The notes beneath the pieces were generated by a model. That model was not told the origin of the DNA. It did no database searches and worked only from the letters and a program-made list of their open reading frames with translations. From Chitinophagales bacterium (GTDB taxonomy: Bacteria; Bacteroidota; Bacteroidia; Chitinophagales; UBA2359), in assembly GCA_020629335.1 (NCBI GenBank), contig JAHDDN010000214.1:1-8938 (forward strand): DNA of 8,938 nucleotides. The letters run 5' to 3'. The position numbers and the translations under genes are program-made. Below are positions 1 to 7,151 of the stretch, one piece after another (position 1 is the first letter of the stretch; each line of letters opens with the position of its first letter).

Positions 1-387
1 CTTATACGACTTTATTACCTTAAGAGCTTCTTTTGATAGTCGGTAGTGATTGTCTTTACTGTTTGTAGGAAGATCAGGATTTTCAGGATTACGCTCTACA
101 AAGCCTGCCTGAACAAATTGATGGAGAGATTTCCTTCTAAATGTTTCTCTTGAATTTTCAGCATAGATTTTTTTATAATGTTGAGCAACAAATCTCATGA
201 TACCTGGATATTTCGCATTTTTTTTACTTCCTACAACAGACATACTGATCATTTTCGCAGTACTCCATCTGCTTTCTTCTTTTAGCCCTGATAAAGCTAA
301 TAATGTATAAGCAGAAGTTTCATTTTGCTGTTTTTTTGGAAATCCGAGTTCTTTTAATATTTCTTTTGCCTCCTCAAGTTTACTCAT
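1..387 (-). CDS. BsuBI/PstI-family type II restriction endonuclease, N-terminal part (cut by window edge)
   Basis: The first 129 codons are present and the reading frame is still open at base 1. The translation begins MSKLEEAKEILKELGFP and continues with QQNETSAYTLLALSGL, NSRETFRRKSLHQFVQAG and NPENPDLPTNS. I recognise this pattern as the N-terminal helical, winged-helix-like domain of BsuBI/PstI endonucleases, which cut CTGCAG. Family members are roughly 315-330 residues, so the catalytic C-terminal domain (PD-(D/E)XK-like) should lie outside the window and cannot be checked. The ATG overlaps the stop of the upstream methyltransferase as ATGA (384-387), which fixes the start and implies translational coupling. 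As the last gene of a regulator-methylase-nuclease operon it would be made after the protective methylase. The family call rests on sequence recognition plus the neighbouring adenine methylase; the exact recognition site is inferred. Confidence 0.85.
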   Translation of the reverse strand, partial: MSKLEEAKEILKELGFPKKQQNETSAYTLLALSGLKEESRWSTAKMISMSVVGSKKNAKYPGIMRFVAQHYKKIYAENSRETFRRKSLHQFVQAGFVERNPENPDLPTNSKDNHYRLSKEALKVIKSYK

Positions 388-1949
388 ATTAAAATCGATT
401 GCTTTTCAATAATGTTACTTACAATGAGGTTAATAAATTTAGTATCAAAACAATTTTCAAGTATTACAGCTTCTCCTACCTGCTTTATTTTTTGAAGCGG
501 AGGTAGAGGCATTGATCTTAATTCTGATGCACTGACATTAACATTCCCATTAAATATTCTGAAATAATTATCAAAAAGATTAGAATTTAGTATAGCACTT
601 AAACCCACTACTTCCGTTCTTGTTAGGCGTCCATTAGGTCTGTAAATATAATTTACTTTATTTTCGACACCAATCTTCTCATACTTATATACTGATCCTA
701 TATAAGGAGCAGCAACAAGCCTACTCTTATCGTCTTTGCTACTAAACCTTCTTAATAATACATAATTTTTATTCGGGATTAATATTGATTGAGTATCCTC
801 TGTGTCTAAGATGAATTGCCGTTTTCTAAATTCTTTTAATGGAAATTCGAGTTTCATTTTTTTCACATGATTTAACCATATTAAAGGAATAGAATTTTCA
901 ATTTCATTTTTTCTTAAATAGTCTAATGCTCTAAACGAAACTACTGGACCCGTTGATATTTGAATACCAAAGTCTTCTAATCTATTATTCCATGATCTAA
1001 AAAGTTTCATGATTTGTACTTCACTCTCTAAAGTTGGAGTAAAGAGTATTTTATTTGCTGAATTTAAATCTATTGCAAAATCATAAGGTATTTGAACCTG
1101 TCGTAAGTTATTAAGATCTATTTGGCTAGTAGAAGAAGATATTGTTATATCTGGATATTTTCCGTTAGATTTTTGTCCCTTTAAAATAATAGTTTCTTGA
1201 AGAATCTTATCCTTAGAAAAGGTATCTTTTCTTGAATGAAAAAGATGTATTCTATTAACAGAAATTTTTGAGAAAAAATAATTCCTAAACGATTTAAAGT
1301 AGTAACCTGAAGTATAACTTCTAGGTGTAATAAAAACTAATTCTCCATTATCCGAAAGAAGGTTAGCAGATATTGCCATAAATAAAGAGTATATATTAGC
1401 TTGCCCTTTAATGATTTTTTCAGTCAACTTTGCTCTTAAGTCCGCTTTATTTAGCTTGAAGTAAGGAGGATTTGAAATTATAAAATCAAACTTTTTAGCC
1501 TCTTTTTGTAATAAAGTATTTTCATTTTTAATTGCTTCACTATTTCTTAAAATAAAATCTTCTGATATCAAATCATATTCGAATTCAATATTTTTTTTCT
1601 CCAACCACTCAAAGAGATAGTCCAAACATTGTTGAGTAAAACCAATTAAATCTTTATCCAATTCGTACGCAGTTAGTTTAATAGAACTCAAATTTTTATT
1701 TACTTCTACAATATGCTCAATTAGTGACACACTTAAAATGCCAGTACCGATTCCTGGATCAAGAATTTCTAATGATTTACTTTTGTTCCTTACAGAAACG
1801 AGTGACGACATGAATTTAGCTATCTTTAATGGAGTAAAAAATTGACCTTTAGTTTTTTTATCCTCAATTGTCGTTTGATCAGAATATAAGATTCCAAGCC
1901 TTTCAGAATAATTTGAAGGCAACTCATTATTATTAGGTAGTATCTTCAT
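384..1949 (-). CDS. Type II N6-adenine DNA methyltransferase (M.BsuBI/M.PstI-like)
   Basis: A 521-residue class I SAM-dependent methylase that would methylate adenine in the site cut by the adjacent nuclease. Visible motifs in gamma-type order are KGQFFTP (about 34-40, motif X), the SAM-binding loop DPGIGTG (64-70, motif I), YELD (95-98, motif II), the catalytic ISNPPY (158-163, motif IV) and GQANIYSLF followed by GELVFITPR (about 182-210). The remaining roughly 300 residues hold the likely target-recognition region. The length is close to the roughly 500 residues usual for PstI/BsuBI methylases. Its ATG overlaps the stop of the HTH regulator gene as ATGA (1946-1949), and its own TGA overlaps the nuclease ATG in the same way. 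All motifs are intact, so the enzyme should be active. An N6-adenine product follows from NPPY; the CTGCAG target is inferred from the partner nuclease. Confidence 0.9.
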   Translation of the reverse strand: MKILPNNNELPSNYSERLGILYSDQTTIEDKKTKGQFFTPLKIAKFMSSLVSVRNKSKSLEILDPGIGTGILSVSLIEHIVEVNKNLSSIKLTAYELDKDLIGFTQQCLDYLFEWLEKKNIEFEYDLISEDFILRNSEAIKNENTLLQKEAKKFDFIISNPPYFKLNKADLRAKLTEKIIKGQANIYSLFMAISANLLSDNGELVFITPRSYTSGYYFKSFRNYFFSKISVNRIHLFHSRKDTFSKDKILQETIILKGQKSNGKYPDITISSSTSQIDLNNLRQVQIPYDFAIDLNSANKILFTPTLESEVQIMKLFRSWNNRLEDFGIQISTGPVVSFRALDYLRKNEIENSIPLIWLNHVKKMKLEFPLKEFRKRQFILDTEDTQSILIPNKNYVLLRRFSSKDDKSRLVAAPYIGSVYKYEKIGVENKVNYIYRPNGRLTRTEVVGLSAILNSNLFDNYFRIFNGNVNVSASELRSMPLPPLQKIKQVGEAVILENCFDTKFINLIVSNIIEKQSILI

Positions 1950-2242
1950 TTCTGAGATTTTATATATTTCAACTCTTGCTCAGCGATCTTTAGTGCATTT
2001 AATGCTAGTTCATCTTCCTCAACAATTTTATATATTTTTTCACCAAGCCACAAGCTTAAAAGCTCCTTAGGATCAACGTTAAAAAGATCCGAGACTTTTA
2101 AAACTTGTTCTCTTTTCATATTTCGCTCACCTCTTTCAATTTTACTAATTGTAGCCGTATCAACTTCCAATATAGCTGCAAGTTGTCTAAGAAGTAAGCC
2201 TTTCGATTCTCTTAACTCTCTAATTCTATTGCCAAATATCAT
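1946..2242 (-). CDS. XRE-family HTH regulator of the restriction-modification operon (C-protein-like)
   Basis: A 98-residue protein starting MIFGNRIRELRESKG. A helix-turn-helix of the Cro/C1 type covers about residues 5-60, with the recognition-helix region reading VDTATISKIERGER. The C-terminal 35 residues are helical and charged (VEEDELALNALKIAEQEL). It is the first gene of the operon and overlaps the methylase by 4 bases, so a role as controller protein timing methylase and nuclease synthesis is likely but inferred. The open frame extends upstream to an ATG at 2335. I chose 2242 because the HTH family begins about there, because a TAnnTTTG promoter box lies at 2273-2280 inside the longer version, and because the extra 31 codons would run into a dispersed repeat. 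No convincing symmetric C-box was found between promoter and start; the bases just upstream contain only a short tandem GTCAAGTCAAA. Confidence 0.8.
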   Translation of the reverse strand: MIFGNRIRELRESKGLLLRQLAAILEVDTATISKIERGERNMKREQVLKVSDLFNVDPKELLSLWLGEKIYKIVEEDELALNALKIAEQELKYIKSQK

Positions 2243-2272
2243 CTTTCCGTTTTTTGACTTGACACAATATGG

Positions 2273-2280
2273 CAAATTTA
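2273..2280 (-). promoter_or_regulatory. Putative -7 promoter box for the restriction-modification operon
   Basis: Read on the minus strand this is TAAATTTG, an exact match to the Bacteroidota -7 consensus TAnnTTTG. It lies 30 bases upstream of the chosen regulator ATG, giving a leader of roughly 25 bases. I do not see a clear TTG-type -33 element at the expected distance, so the assignment is tentative. It sits between the end of repeat copy A (2296) and the regulator gene. Confidence 0.4.
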
Positions 2281-2295
2281 ATGAAATATTTATAA

Positions 2296-2500
2296 CTTTT
2301 TTCGTGAGGGAGTAAAAACATTCATCATTACGCATTTATCATTCTTTTGCGGCCCTGATGGAAGCGGTATGTGGCGTATATGGGGCTGCCTACGGAACTT
2401 AGTGATGCGATGGCTTGCCCGAAGGGAAGACAAGCAGCACTTAGTGGAGTGGCTGACACATAGCCACATAAGAGCGGACAGCAGGATATAGCCGCCCAAA
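2296..2500 (-). repeat. Dispersed Bacteroidota-type intergenic repeat, copy A
   Basis: In minus orientation the element opens with TTGGGCGGC (2500 downward) and closes with CCCTCACGAAAAAAG (2310-2296). Inside, several blocks match copy B (7152-7421): TGTCCGCTCTTATGTGGCT, CACTCCACTAAG, GCTTGTC, GCCATCGC, CTAAGTTCCGTA and ACGCCACATACC. An AATGATGAATGTTTTTA block (2329-2313) is also shared with copy B, with one difference. It is distinctly GC-richer than its surroundings and has no credible open frame. It separates the restriction-modification operon from the DUF2200 pseudogene and ends about 15 bases before the putative operon promoter. Boundaries are approximate; the terminal motifs were chosen because they recur in copy B. 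Confidence 0.75.
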
Positions 2501-2540
2501 TAATAAATATTTGATCACGTTATTAGAAACACATCAGTTA

Positions 2541-2915
2541 TTAAACAGGCTTCTTAACTCTTAGAATTTTTTCCATTTTACGGCCTTTTGCTAATTCATC
2601 TACCAGTTTATCTAAATAGCGCACTTTTTGGGTGAGTGGATTGGTGATTTCTTCTATTCGGTATCCACATATTACGCCCTTAATTAAATTGGCATTTGGA
2701 TTTAATTTAGCTTTTGCAAAGAACTCTTCAAAGGTTTCTTTTCCTTCAATTAATTCTTGCAATTTTGCTGCATCGTATGCGGTTAGTCATTTGATTACTT
2801 CATGTAATTCTTCTTTTGTTCGGCCTTACTTTTCAACCTTTGTGACATAGTGCGGATATACGGATGAGAAAGTCAGTTTAGCCATTCTCTCATCGTGAGA
2901 ACTTGTATCTTTCAT
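2541..2915 (-). pseudogene. DUF2200-family gene disrupted by two in-frame stop codons
   Basis: Reading from the ATG at 2913-2915, a 124-codon frame runs without any frameshift: MKDTSSHDERMAKLTFSSV, then YPHYVTKVEK, stop, GRTKEELHEVIK, stop, [15 protein letters not shown] and on to [18 protein letters not shown] near the C-terminus. I recognise this as the small DUF2200 family of about 115-125 residues and unknown function. The two stops are TAA at 2826-2828 (codon 30) and TGA at 2787-2789 (codon 43). In intact relatives the first is expected to be Lys (VEKKGR) and the second Trp (VIEWLTGYD), so both look like single-base nonsense changes. The downstream part alone has an open frame of 73 codons, but only from a TTG inside the domain. 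The high conservation outside the stops suggests recent inactivation. The family name is from memory; the two stops are read directly. Confidence 0.85.
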
Positions 2916-3023
2916 TTACTTAAGTTTTATTGATCCTAAAATATTATTAACATTTTCTCGAGTCAAGATAAATATATTTGGCTAATATTACAAACGCTAA
3001 ACTATGGAAGATTCTGAGAAATC

Positions 3024-3061
3024 ACAAAAGAAGTTATTCCAAATAGACTAGCTTCTTTTGT
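3024..3061. repeat. Perfect inverted repeat, possible hairpin or terminator
   Basis: ACAAAAGAAG (3024-3033) is matched exactly by CTTCTTTTGT (3052-3061) around an 18-base spacer. The stem is AT-rich and is not followed by a long T run. A terminator role is therefore weak, and an operator or another small repeat is equally possible. Confidence 0.45.
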
Positions 3062-3100
3062 AATTTTAGTAATTTAGAGTTTTGCAAAGCAAATTTTGTA

Positions 3101-3266
3101 AGTGAACTCGTTTAAAGTTTTTCTGCTGGCTTAGAAAATGGCTATTTTTCCGTACTTCTGCGTTATTTTATCGGCCCGTAGCGCTGCTATGCACCTCAAA
3201 AATGCCTTGAATTACGAAAAAATAGCTTATTTTCAGCATCACCATAAAACTTTAAATGAGTTCAGT
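3101..3266 (+). repeat. Long imperfect hairpin element (MITE-like), copy 1
   Basis: The ends are near-perfect inverted repeats: TGAACTCGTTTAAAGTTTT (3103-3121) pairs with AAAACTTTAAATGAGTTCA (3246-3264), with a single G-T mismatch. Further in, AAAATGGCTATTTTTCCGTA (3136-3155) pairs with the segment around 3214-3233, and the tip is TAGC-gct-GCTA at 3179-3189. The whole 166 bases can thus fold into one long stem. The inner arms CTGCGTTATTTT and AAAAATGCCTTG recur in the shorter hairpin at 8409-8486. TA dinucleotides flank both ends, which would suit a TA-target transposon derivative, but that could easily be chance in AT-rich DNA. It ends 8 bases before the ATG of the next gene. Confidence 0.7.
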
Positions 3267-3273
3267 ATAATAT

Positions 3274-4941
3274 ATGTGGATAAGAGATTTTTTAATGAAA
3301 CCGGCAGACCTTCCTTATGATTTTGAGGAATGGCAAAAATTAGCTTTTCCAGAAAGAGCCAAAAAAGTTTGTCAGGCATGGGCCATCCAAGGATTTGGAG
3401 CACCTAATTTTGTCATTATTTTTTATAGTTTAAAAATCGCATTTTACATCTGGATGTGGACTTTGTTCTGCTCCTATTCAACAGAGTTGGGCAGTATTGA
3501 TACCATTAGTGAATGGTGGTTCAAATTAGAAGCATTGGGGAAAGCATTATGCTGGACGATGCTTATTGAAATCGTGGGATTCGGTGGTGCAAGCGGCCCT
3601 TTGACGGCTCGCTATATGCCGCCTTTAGGAGGGATTACTTACTGGCTGAGGCCAGGTACGGTGAAGTCGCCTATGTTTAAAGCATTGGGTGATAAACGCA
3701 ATATTCTCGATGTTTTGCTATATGCAGCAATACTATTTTTTCTAATTAGGGCTTGTGTAGCTCCAGCTATAACACCTGAGCTTGTTTTGCCAATTCTTAT
3801 TTTGCTACCAATTATGGGCTTGCTGGATACACAGATTTTTTTGGCTGCAAGAGCTGATGTATGGTTTCCTGCTCTTTTTGTCTTTCTGTTTCCAATGGAA
3901 AAGGGAAGTGCGCTAAAAATCGTTTGGTTTGCTGTTTGGTTTTGGGCAGCCTTTTCTAAGTTAACTCCCACCTTTACATCCGTTGTTGCGGTAATGATTT
4001 GTAATAGCCCATTTTTAAAATTCAAGTGGCTGAAAAAATTATTCTTCAAAAGTTATCCCGATGATTTAAGATTAAGTAAAACAGCTAATTACCTTGCACA
4101 CTTCGGAACAGTTGTCGAATTTGCCTTGCCTATTTTACTGATGGCAGGTACATTTTTAGCTTGGCCGCAAGAGCTCATGTTCTATTGTTTAATTGGTATG
4201 ACGGCTTTTCACTTCTTCATTTTTATCAATTTCCCGATGGGTGTGCCTATGGAATGGAATGTCATCGTTGTCTATGGTGGGTGGTTGTTATTTGGGTTCC
4301 ATCCCGAACTATTGCCAACTGATGTCACTAGCTTTCCTATTATTGCTTTGTTTGTCATGTGGTTTTTGATTTTTACCCTGATTGGTAATTTCTTCCCAAA
4401 ATATATTTCCTTCTTGCTTTCCATGCGTTACTATGCTGGTACTTGGCCTTATTCGATTTGGCTGTTTAAGCCTGGGTCAAAACTTGCTAAATTAGATGCG
4501 AATATAAAAAAGACTTCACCAGATATACGCAAGCAAGTTCTTTACTTCTATGATGAGCAAACCACTAATGCCGTACTTTCCCGTATCATTTCTTTTCGGA
4601 TGATGCATCTGCCTGGAAGAGCGCTACAAGACTTGATCCCCAAAGCTGTCAATAATATTGACGATTACTATTGGATGGATGGAGAATTTATTGCAGGAGA
4701 AGTCTTAGGTTGGAATTTTGGGGATGGACATCTGCACCAAGAAAAATTATTAGCGTCCATTCAGAAGCGTTGTCATTTTGAAAGTGCTGAACTACGAGTC
4801 ATTATGGTCGAGTCACCACAATTGCACAATGGTCGTTTACACTGGCGAATTCATGATGCTAAGGATGGATTAATGGAAGAAGGTTATGCCTATATCAAGG
4901 ATTTAAAACAAAAAATGCCTTGGCCTACTAATTGGAAATAG
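3274..4941 (+). CDS. DUF3556-like polytopic membrane protein
   Basis: A 555-residue integral membrane protein of unknown function. The N-terminal 40 residues are soluble (KPADLPYDFEEWQKLAFPER). Hydrophobic segments follow at about 44-66, 91-108, 145-165, 168-190, 214-242, 275-297, 301-322, 327-343 and 353-377, and a soluble domain of about 170 residues closes the protein (385-555). I recall the DUF3556 family, known mainly from actinobacteria such as Mycobacterium at 570-590 residues. The opening KPADLP, the phrase GFGAPNFVIIFYSLKIAFYI and the YYAGTWPYSIWLF motif (386-398) fit it. This is a family recollection, not a database match. An in-frame ATG at 3295 (residue 8) is an alternative start that would leave more leader outside the adjoining hairpin. 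The gene is convergent with the acyltransferase gene, with only 26 bases between stops, and no operon partner is visible. Substrate unknown. Confidence 0.7.
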   Translation: MWIRDFLMKPADLPYDFEEWQKLAFPERAKKVCQAWAIQGFGAPNFVIIFYSLKIAFYIWMWTLFCSYSTELGSIDTISEWWFKLEALGKALCWTMLIEIVGFGGASGPLTARYMPPLGGITYWLRPGTVKSPMFKALGDKRNILDVLLYAAILFFLIRACVAPAITPELVLPILILLPIMGLLDTQIFLAARADVWFPALFVFLFPMEKGSALKIVWFAVWFWAAFSKLTPTFTSVVAVMICNSPFLKFKWLKKLFFKSYPDDLRLSKTANYLAHFGTVVEFALPILLMAGTFLAWPQELMFYCLIGMTAFHFFIFINFPMGVPMEWNVIVVYGGWLLFGFHPELLPTDVTSFPIIALFVMWFLIFTLIGNFFPKYISFLLSMRYYAGTWPYSIWLFKPGSKLAKLDANIKKTSPDIRKQVLYFYDEQTTNAVLSRIISFRMMHLPGRALQDLIPKAVNNIDDYYWMDGEFIAGEVLGWNFGDGHLHQEKLLASIQKRCHFESAELRVIMVESPQLHNGRLHWRIHDAKDGLMEEGYAYIKDLKQKMPWPTNWK

Positions 4942-4967
4942 CATGGATAAGAATTAGGATATTGTCA

Positions 4968-7022
4968 TTATTTTTTTCTATCCTTTTTAATAATATTTGC
5001 TAAAATTTCTTCCATATATTCCATTGCTTTTAAAGAACCAATCCTCGAAATATGCCCACCATCACTGTAGTAAATTTGGTTGTTTTTCTGTTTTATACAA
5101 GTACCATCTTTACAAAAAGCTTTGGATGGATCAATAAAAATTATATTCTCCATTGAACTAAAATAGTTTTCAAAGAAAGAGTTAAACTCAATCTTATTAT
5201 TTGGAAACTCTGAAGTTACAGGAGCGAATCCAGATAAGTATTTTGGGCGAAGTAATTTTTCAATATAATTTAACTTGCTATTTACTATAGTTGGAGTCTC
5301 TCCAATAATAATGAATTTCCTCTTTGGTCCAGACATTTCATGGAACTCAACAATCTTCTCTGCTAATAACTTCCAACCAGCTGAATCTTTTGCAATTTCT
5401 TCATATTTATTGCTTGTATGATTAAATACATTACTTCTACTCATTTGACTAGTCCACGCATGGCTCAACACTACGGGTGAATTAGGATGTTTCATTATAA
5501 ATTTAGAATCTTTCGCAAAGCGTTCCTTTGACATTCTTTTGCGTTCTTCACTTAATCTCACGACAATATCAGGTAGTTTTAGAGAGGAATACCAATTAGG
5601 AACATAAATCTTTTTATTCCTTTTTTTAACCATCACAGAATCTAAACCTGTTAAATAGTGGCCCGCATGACTATCTCCAAGCCAAATCAAATCAGGAACG
5701 GCTTTTTTCTTGCGCTTTTTTCCAAGCCAGCCTTCCTTATATCCAACACCTCCCCAATTATTCTTGTGGAAGTCTTTAGGAAATCCTATTTTCTTAACCA
5801 GCTCAATATTCTCATCACTTAATCTCCATAACCATCCTTCTTCATAATTTACTTTTTGCTTGATTATGAATACTGATAAAATACAAATAATTAGACCAAG
5901 GACCAATGAAGTATTTGATTTGATGGCAAATTTAGCGGTCTTATATCTCAATGGATTTTCATAGTATTCATAAATCACAAATGAGAGCAAATAGGTTACC
6001 GTAACTAAACCGATTTGCTCTATGAAGCTAAATGCATCATCAAATAAGTAACGATAAATAACAATGACAGGCCAATGTATTAAGTATAAAGTATAACTTA
6101 TTTTCCCCGTATACTTCAAGAATTTATTATCATAAAAAAATGAGAGATGCTTAGTTGGAGGAAAAAACAATAGCATTCCCACTCCTAAACATGGGATCAG
6201 ATTTAGCGTGCTTAAATAAGGAGTGTGCTTACTCATCATAATCCCAAAAATGAGAATGATAGCAAAACCTAAGATATTTAAGCCTAATTTAAGATATTCG
6301 GATTTAATTTTGGGAGATGGTAATAAAGCAATAATTGCCCCCACTAAAAACTCAAACATTCTAAAGGGCAATAGATAAAATTGCATAGAAGATATACCTG
6401 ATGAAATATCATCTTTCGGAAGAAAAAGACTAGTAATACTTTCTGGCAATCCGTACTTAGAAGAATAAATTGTGAGTAAAAGGCTAAGAAAAAACAATAG
6501 GCTCAAGCCGATCGTAACGCTTTTTTTTTTAGTTGGAAACAACTTCAATAAAAAAAACAGGCTAATCGGATATAGCAAATAAAATTGTTCTTCTATTCCT
6601 AATGACCATGTATGAAGCAGTGGTTTAAAGTTAGAAGTGGTGTCAAAATAATCGGCTATACTCAGAAAATGAAAATTTGATAATGCAATCGAACTCATAA
6701 ACATTGACCTCGTAGCATTCATAAAATCTGATGGAGAAAAAGCCAAGAAGGTAAAAATGAAAGTTAGCAGTATAGTCAGAAAAAGAGTTGGCATTAATCT
6801 CCTTATCCTTCGAGTATAAAACTTTTTAAAATTAATTTTTCCAGTTTCGACAAATTCGTGATTTAATATCCTTGTTATGAGAAAGCCACTAATCACAAAA
6901 AAAACATCCACTCCAATAAAACCACCTTTGAACAACTCAATCTCAAGATGAAAAAAGATGACTAATAAGACCGCAACAGCTCTTAAAGAGTCAATGTGGT
7001 TAAGGTAACTCAGCTTCTTCAT
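4968..7022 (-). CDS. Membrane O-acyltransferase, AT3 (OafA/YrhL-type) with C-terminal SGNH domain
   Basis: A 684-residue protein expected to move an acyl (often acetyl) group across the inner membrane onto an extracytoplasmic glycan such as O-antigen, capsule or exopolysaccharide. The acyltransferase-3 domain covers about residues 5-360. It shows the R-x10-H signature (R14 to H25), GGFIGVDVFFVISGFLIT (33-50), HTWSLGIEEQFYLLYP (137-152) and about ten hydrophobic segments, the last at 372-387. The C-terminal SGNH hydrolase-like domain has GDSH (449-452), carrying the nucleophile Ser, and DGGH (654-657), the Asp-x-x-His pair; a Cys pair (637 and 642) lies nearby. Both catalytic sets are intact. 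No glycan-synthesis genes adjoin it, so the acceptor is unknown. The frame contains an A10 tract at codons 165-168 that could slip. The start follows the normal MKKLSYLNHIDSLRA opening of the family. Confidence 0.93.
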   Translation of the reverse strand: MKKLSYLNHIDSLRAVAVLLVIFFHLEIELFKGGFIGVDVFFVISGFLITRILNHEFVETGKINFKKFYTRRIRRLMPTLFLTILLTFIFTFLAFSPSDFMNATRSMFMSSIALSNFHFLSIADYFDTTSNFKPLLHTWSLGIEEQFYLLYPISLFFLLKLFPTKKKSVTIGLSLLFFLSLLLTIYSSKYGLPESITSLFLPKDDISSGISSMQFYLLPFRMFEFLVGAIIALLPSPKIKSEYLKLGLNILGFAIILIFGIMMSKHTPYLSTLNLIPCLGVGMLLFFPPTKHLSFFYDNKFLKYTGKISYTLYLIHWPVIVIYRYLFDDAFSFIEQIGLVTVTYLLSFVIYEYYENPLRYKTAKFAIKSNTSLVLGLIICILSVFIIKQKVNYEEGWLWRLSDENIELVKKIGFPKDFHKNNWGGVGYKEGWLGKKRKKKAVPDLIWLGDSHAGHYLTGLDSVMVKKRNKKIYVPNWYSSLKLPDIVVRLSEERKRMSKERFAKDSKFIMKHPNSPVVLSHAWTSQMSRSNVFNHTSNKYEEIAKDSAGWKLLAEKIVEFHEMSGPKRKFIIIGETPTIVNSKLNYIEKLLRPKYLSGFAPVTSEFPNNKIEFNSFFENYFSSMENIIFIDPSKAFCKDGTCIKQKNNQIYYSDGGHISRIGSLKAMEYMEEILANIIKKDRKK
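6521..6530 (-). repeat. A10 homopolymer within the acyltransferase coding sequence
   Basis: Ten T on the plus strand, read as A10 in the gene, encode Lys-Lys-Lys and the first base of Ser in FPTKKKSVTIG. It lies in a cytoplasmic or interfacial loop after the second major block of the AT3 domain. Loss or gain of one base would truncate the protein to about a quarter of its length. Confidence 0.9.
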
Positions 7023-7106
7023 CTTATTATTGAATATTTATTTCTCAATTTATTAGCAATTCTCCCCTTCAATCACTTAATTCCCCCACTCTCCGCTTAG
7101 GAATTT

Positions 7107-7114
7107 CAAATATA
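7107..7114 (-). promoter_or_regulatory. Putative -7 promoter box for the acyltransferase gene
   Basis: On the minus strand this reads TATATTTG, an exact TAnnTTTG match, 84 bases upstream of the acyltransferase ATG. No good TTG-type -33 element is evident at the usual distance. The box lies between repeat copy B and the gene, and transcription would leave a leader of roughly 75-80 bases. Confidence 0.35.
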
Positions 7115-7151
7115 AGAAATAATATTTTAAGGGCTTAATTTTTTAATTCTT

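Larger units (their letters stand above)
2916..3273. other. Intergenic region between divergent DUF2200 pseudogene and DUF3556-like gene
   Basis: This 358-base gap has no credible gene. It contains an exact TAnnTTTG box on the plus strand (TATATTTG, 2973-2980), about 290 bases before the DUF3556-like gene and without a clear -33 partner. It also holds a perfect 10-base inverted repeat (3024-3033 with 3052-3061) and the long hairpin element at 3101-3266. A 60-codon plus-strand frame from 3138 lies entirely across the hairpin and into the next gene in another frame, so I do not count it. Confidence 0.6.

Noticed and set aside
2243..2272. C-box operator for the regulator
   Set aside because: The tandem GTCAAGTCAAA is short and the surrounding symmetry is poor, so no operator can be supported.
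2290..2499. 69-codon minus-strand open frame across repeat copy A
   Set aside because: It lies within a non-coding repeat also present as copies B and C, has no family-like sequence, and the frame is not kept between copies.
2632..2850. 72-codon plus-strand open frame opposite the DUF2200 pseudogene
   Set aside because: It is antisense to a clearly recognisable conserved protein sequence, so it is a shadow frame.
3138..3320. 60-codon plus-strand open frame through the hairpin element into the next gene
   Set aside because: Most of it is the palindromic element and the remainder overlaps the DUF3556-like gene in another frame; no signal peptide or domain is visible.
3639..4049. 136-codon minus-strand open frame inside the DUF3556-like gene
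   Set aside because: It is antisense to membrane-protein coding sequence and has no recognisable features.
4942..4967. Possible bidirectional terminator between the convergent genes
   Set aside because: The 26-base gap shows no convincing stem-loop; only a T run follows inside the end of the acyltransferase gene.
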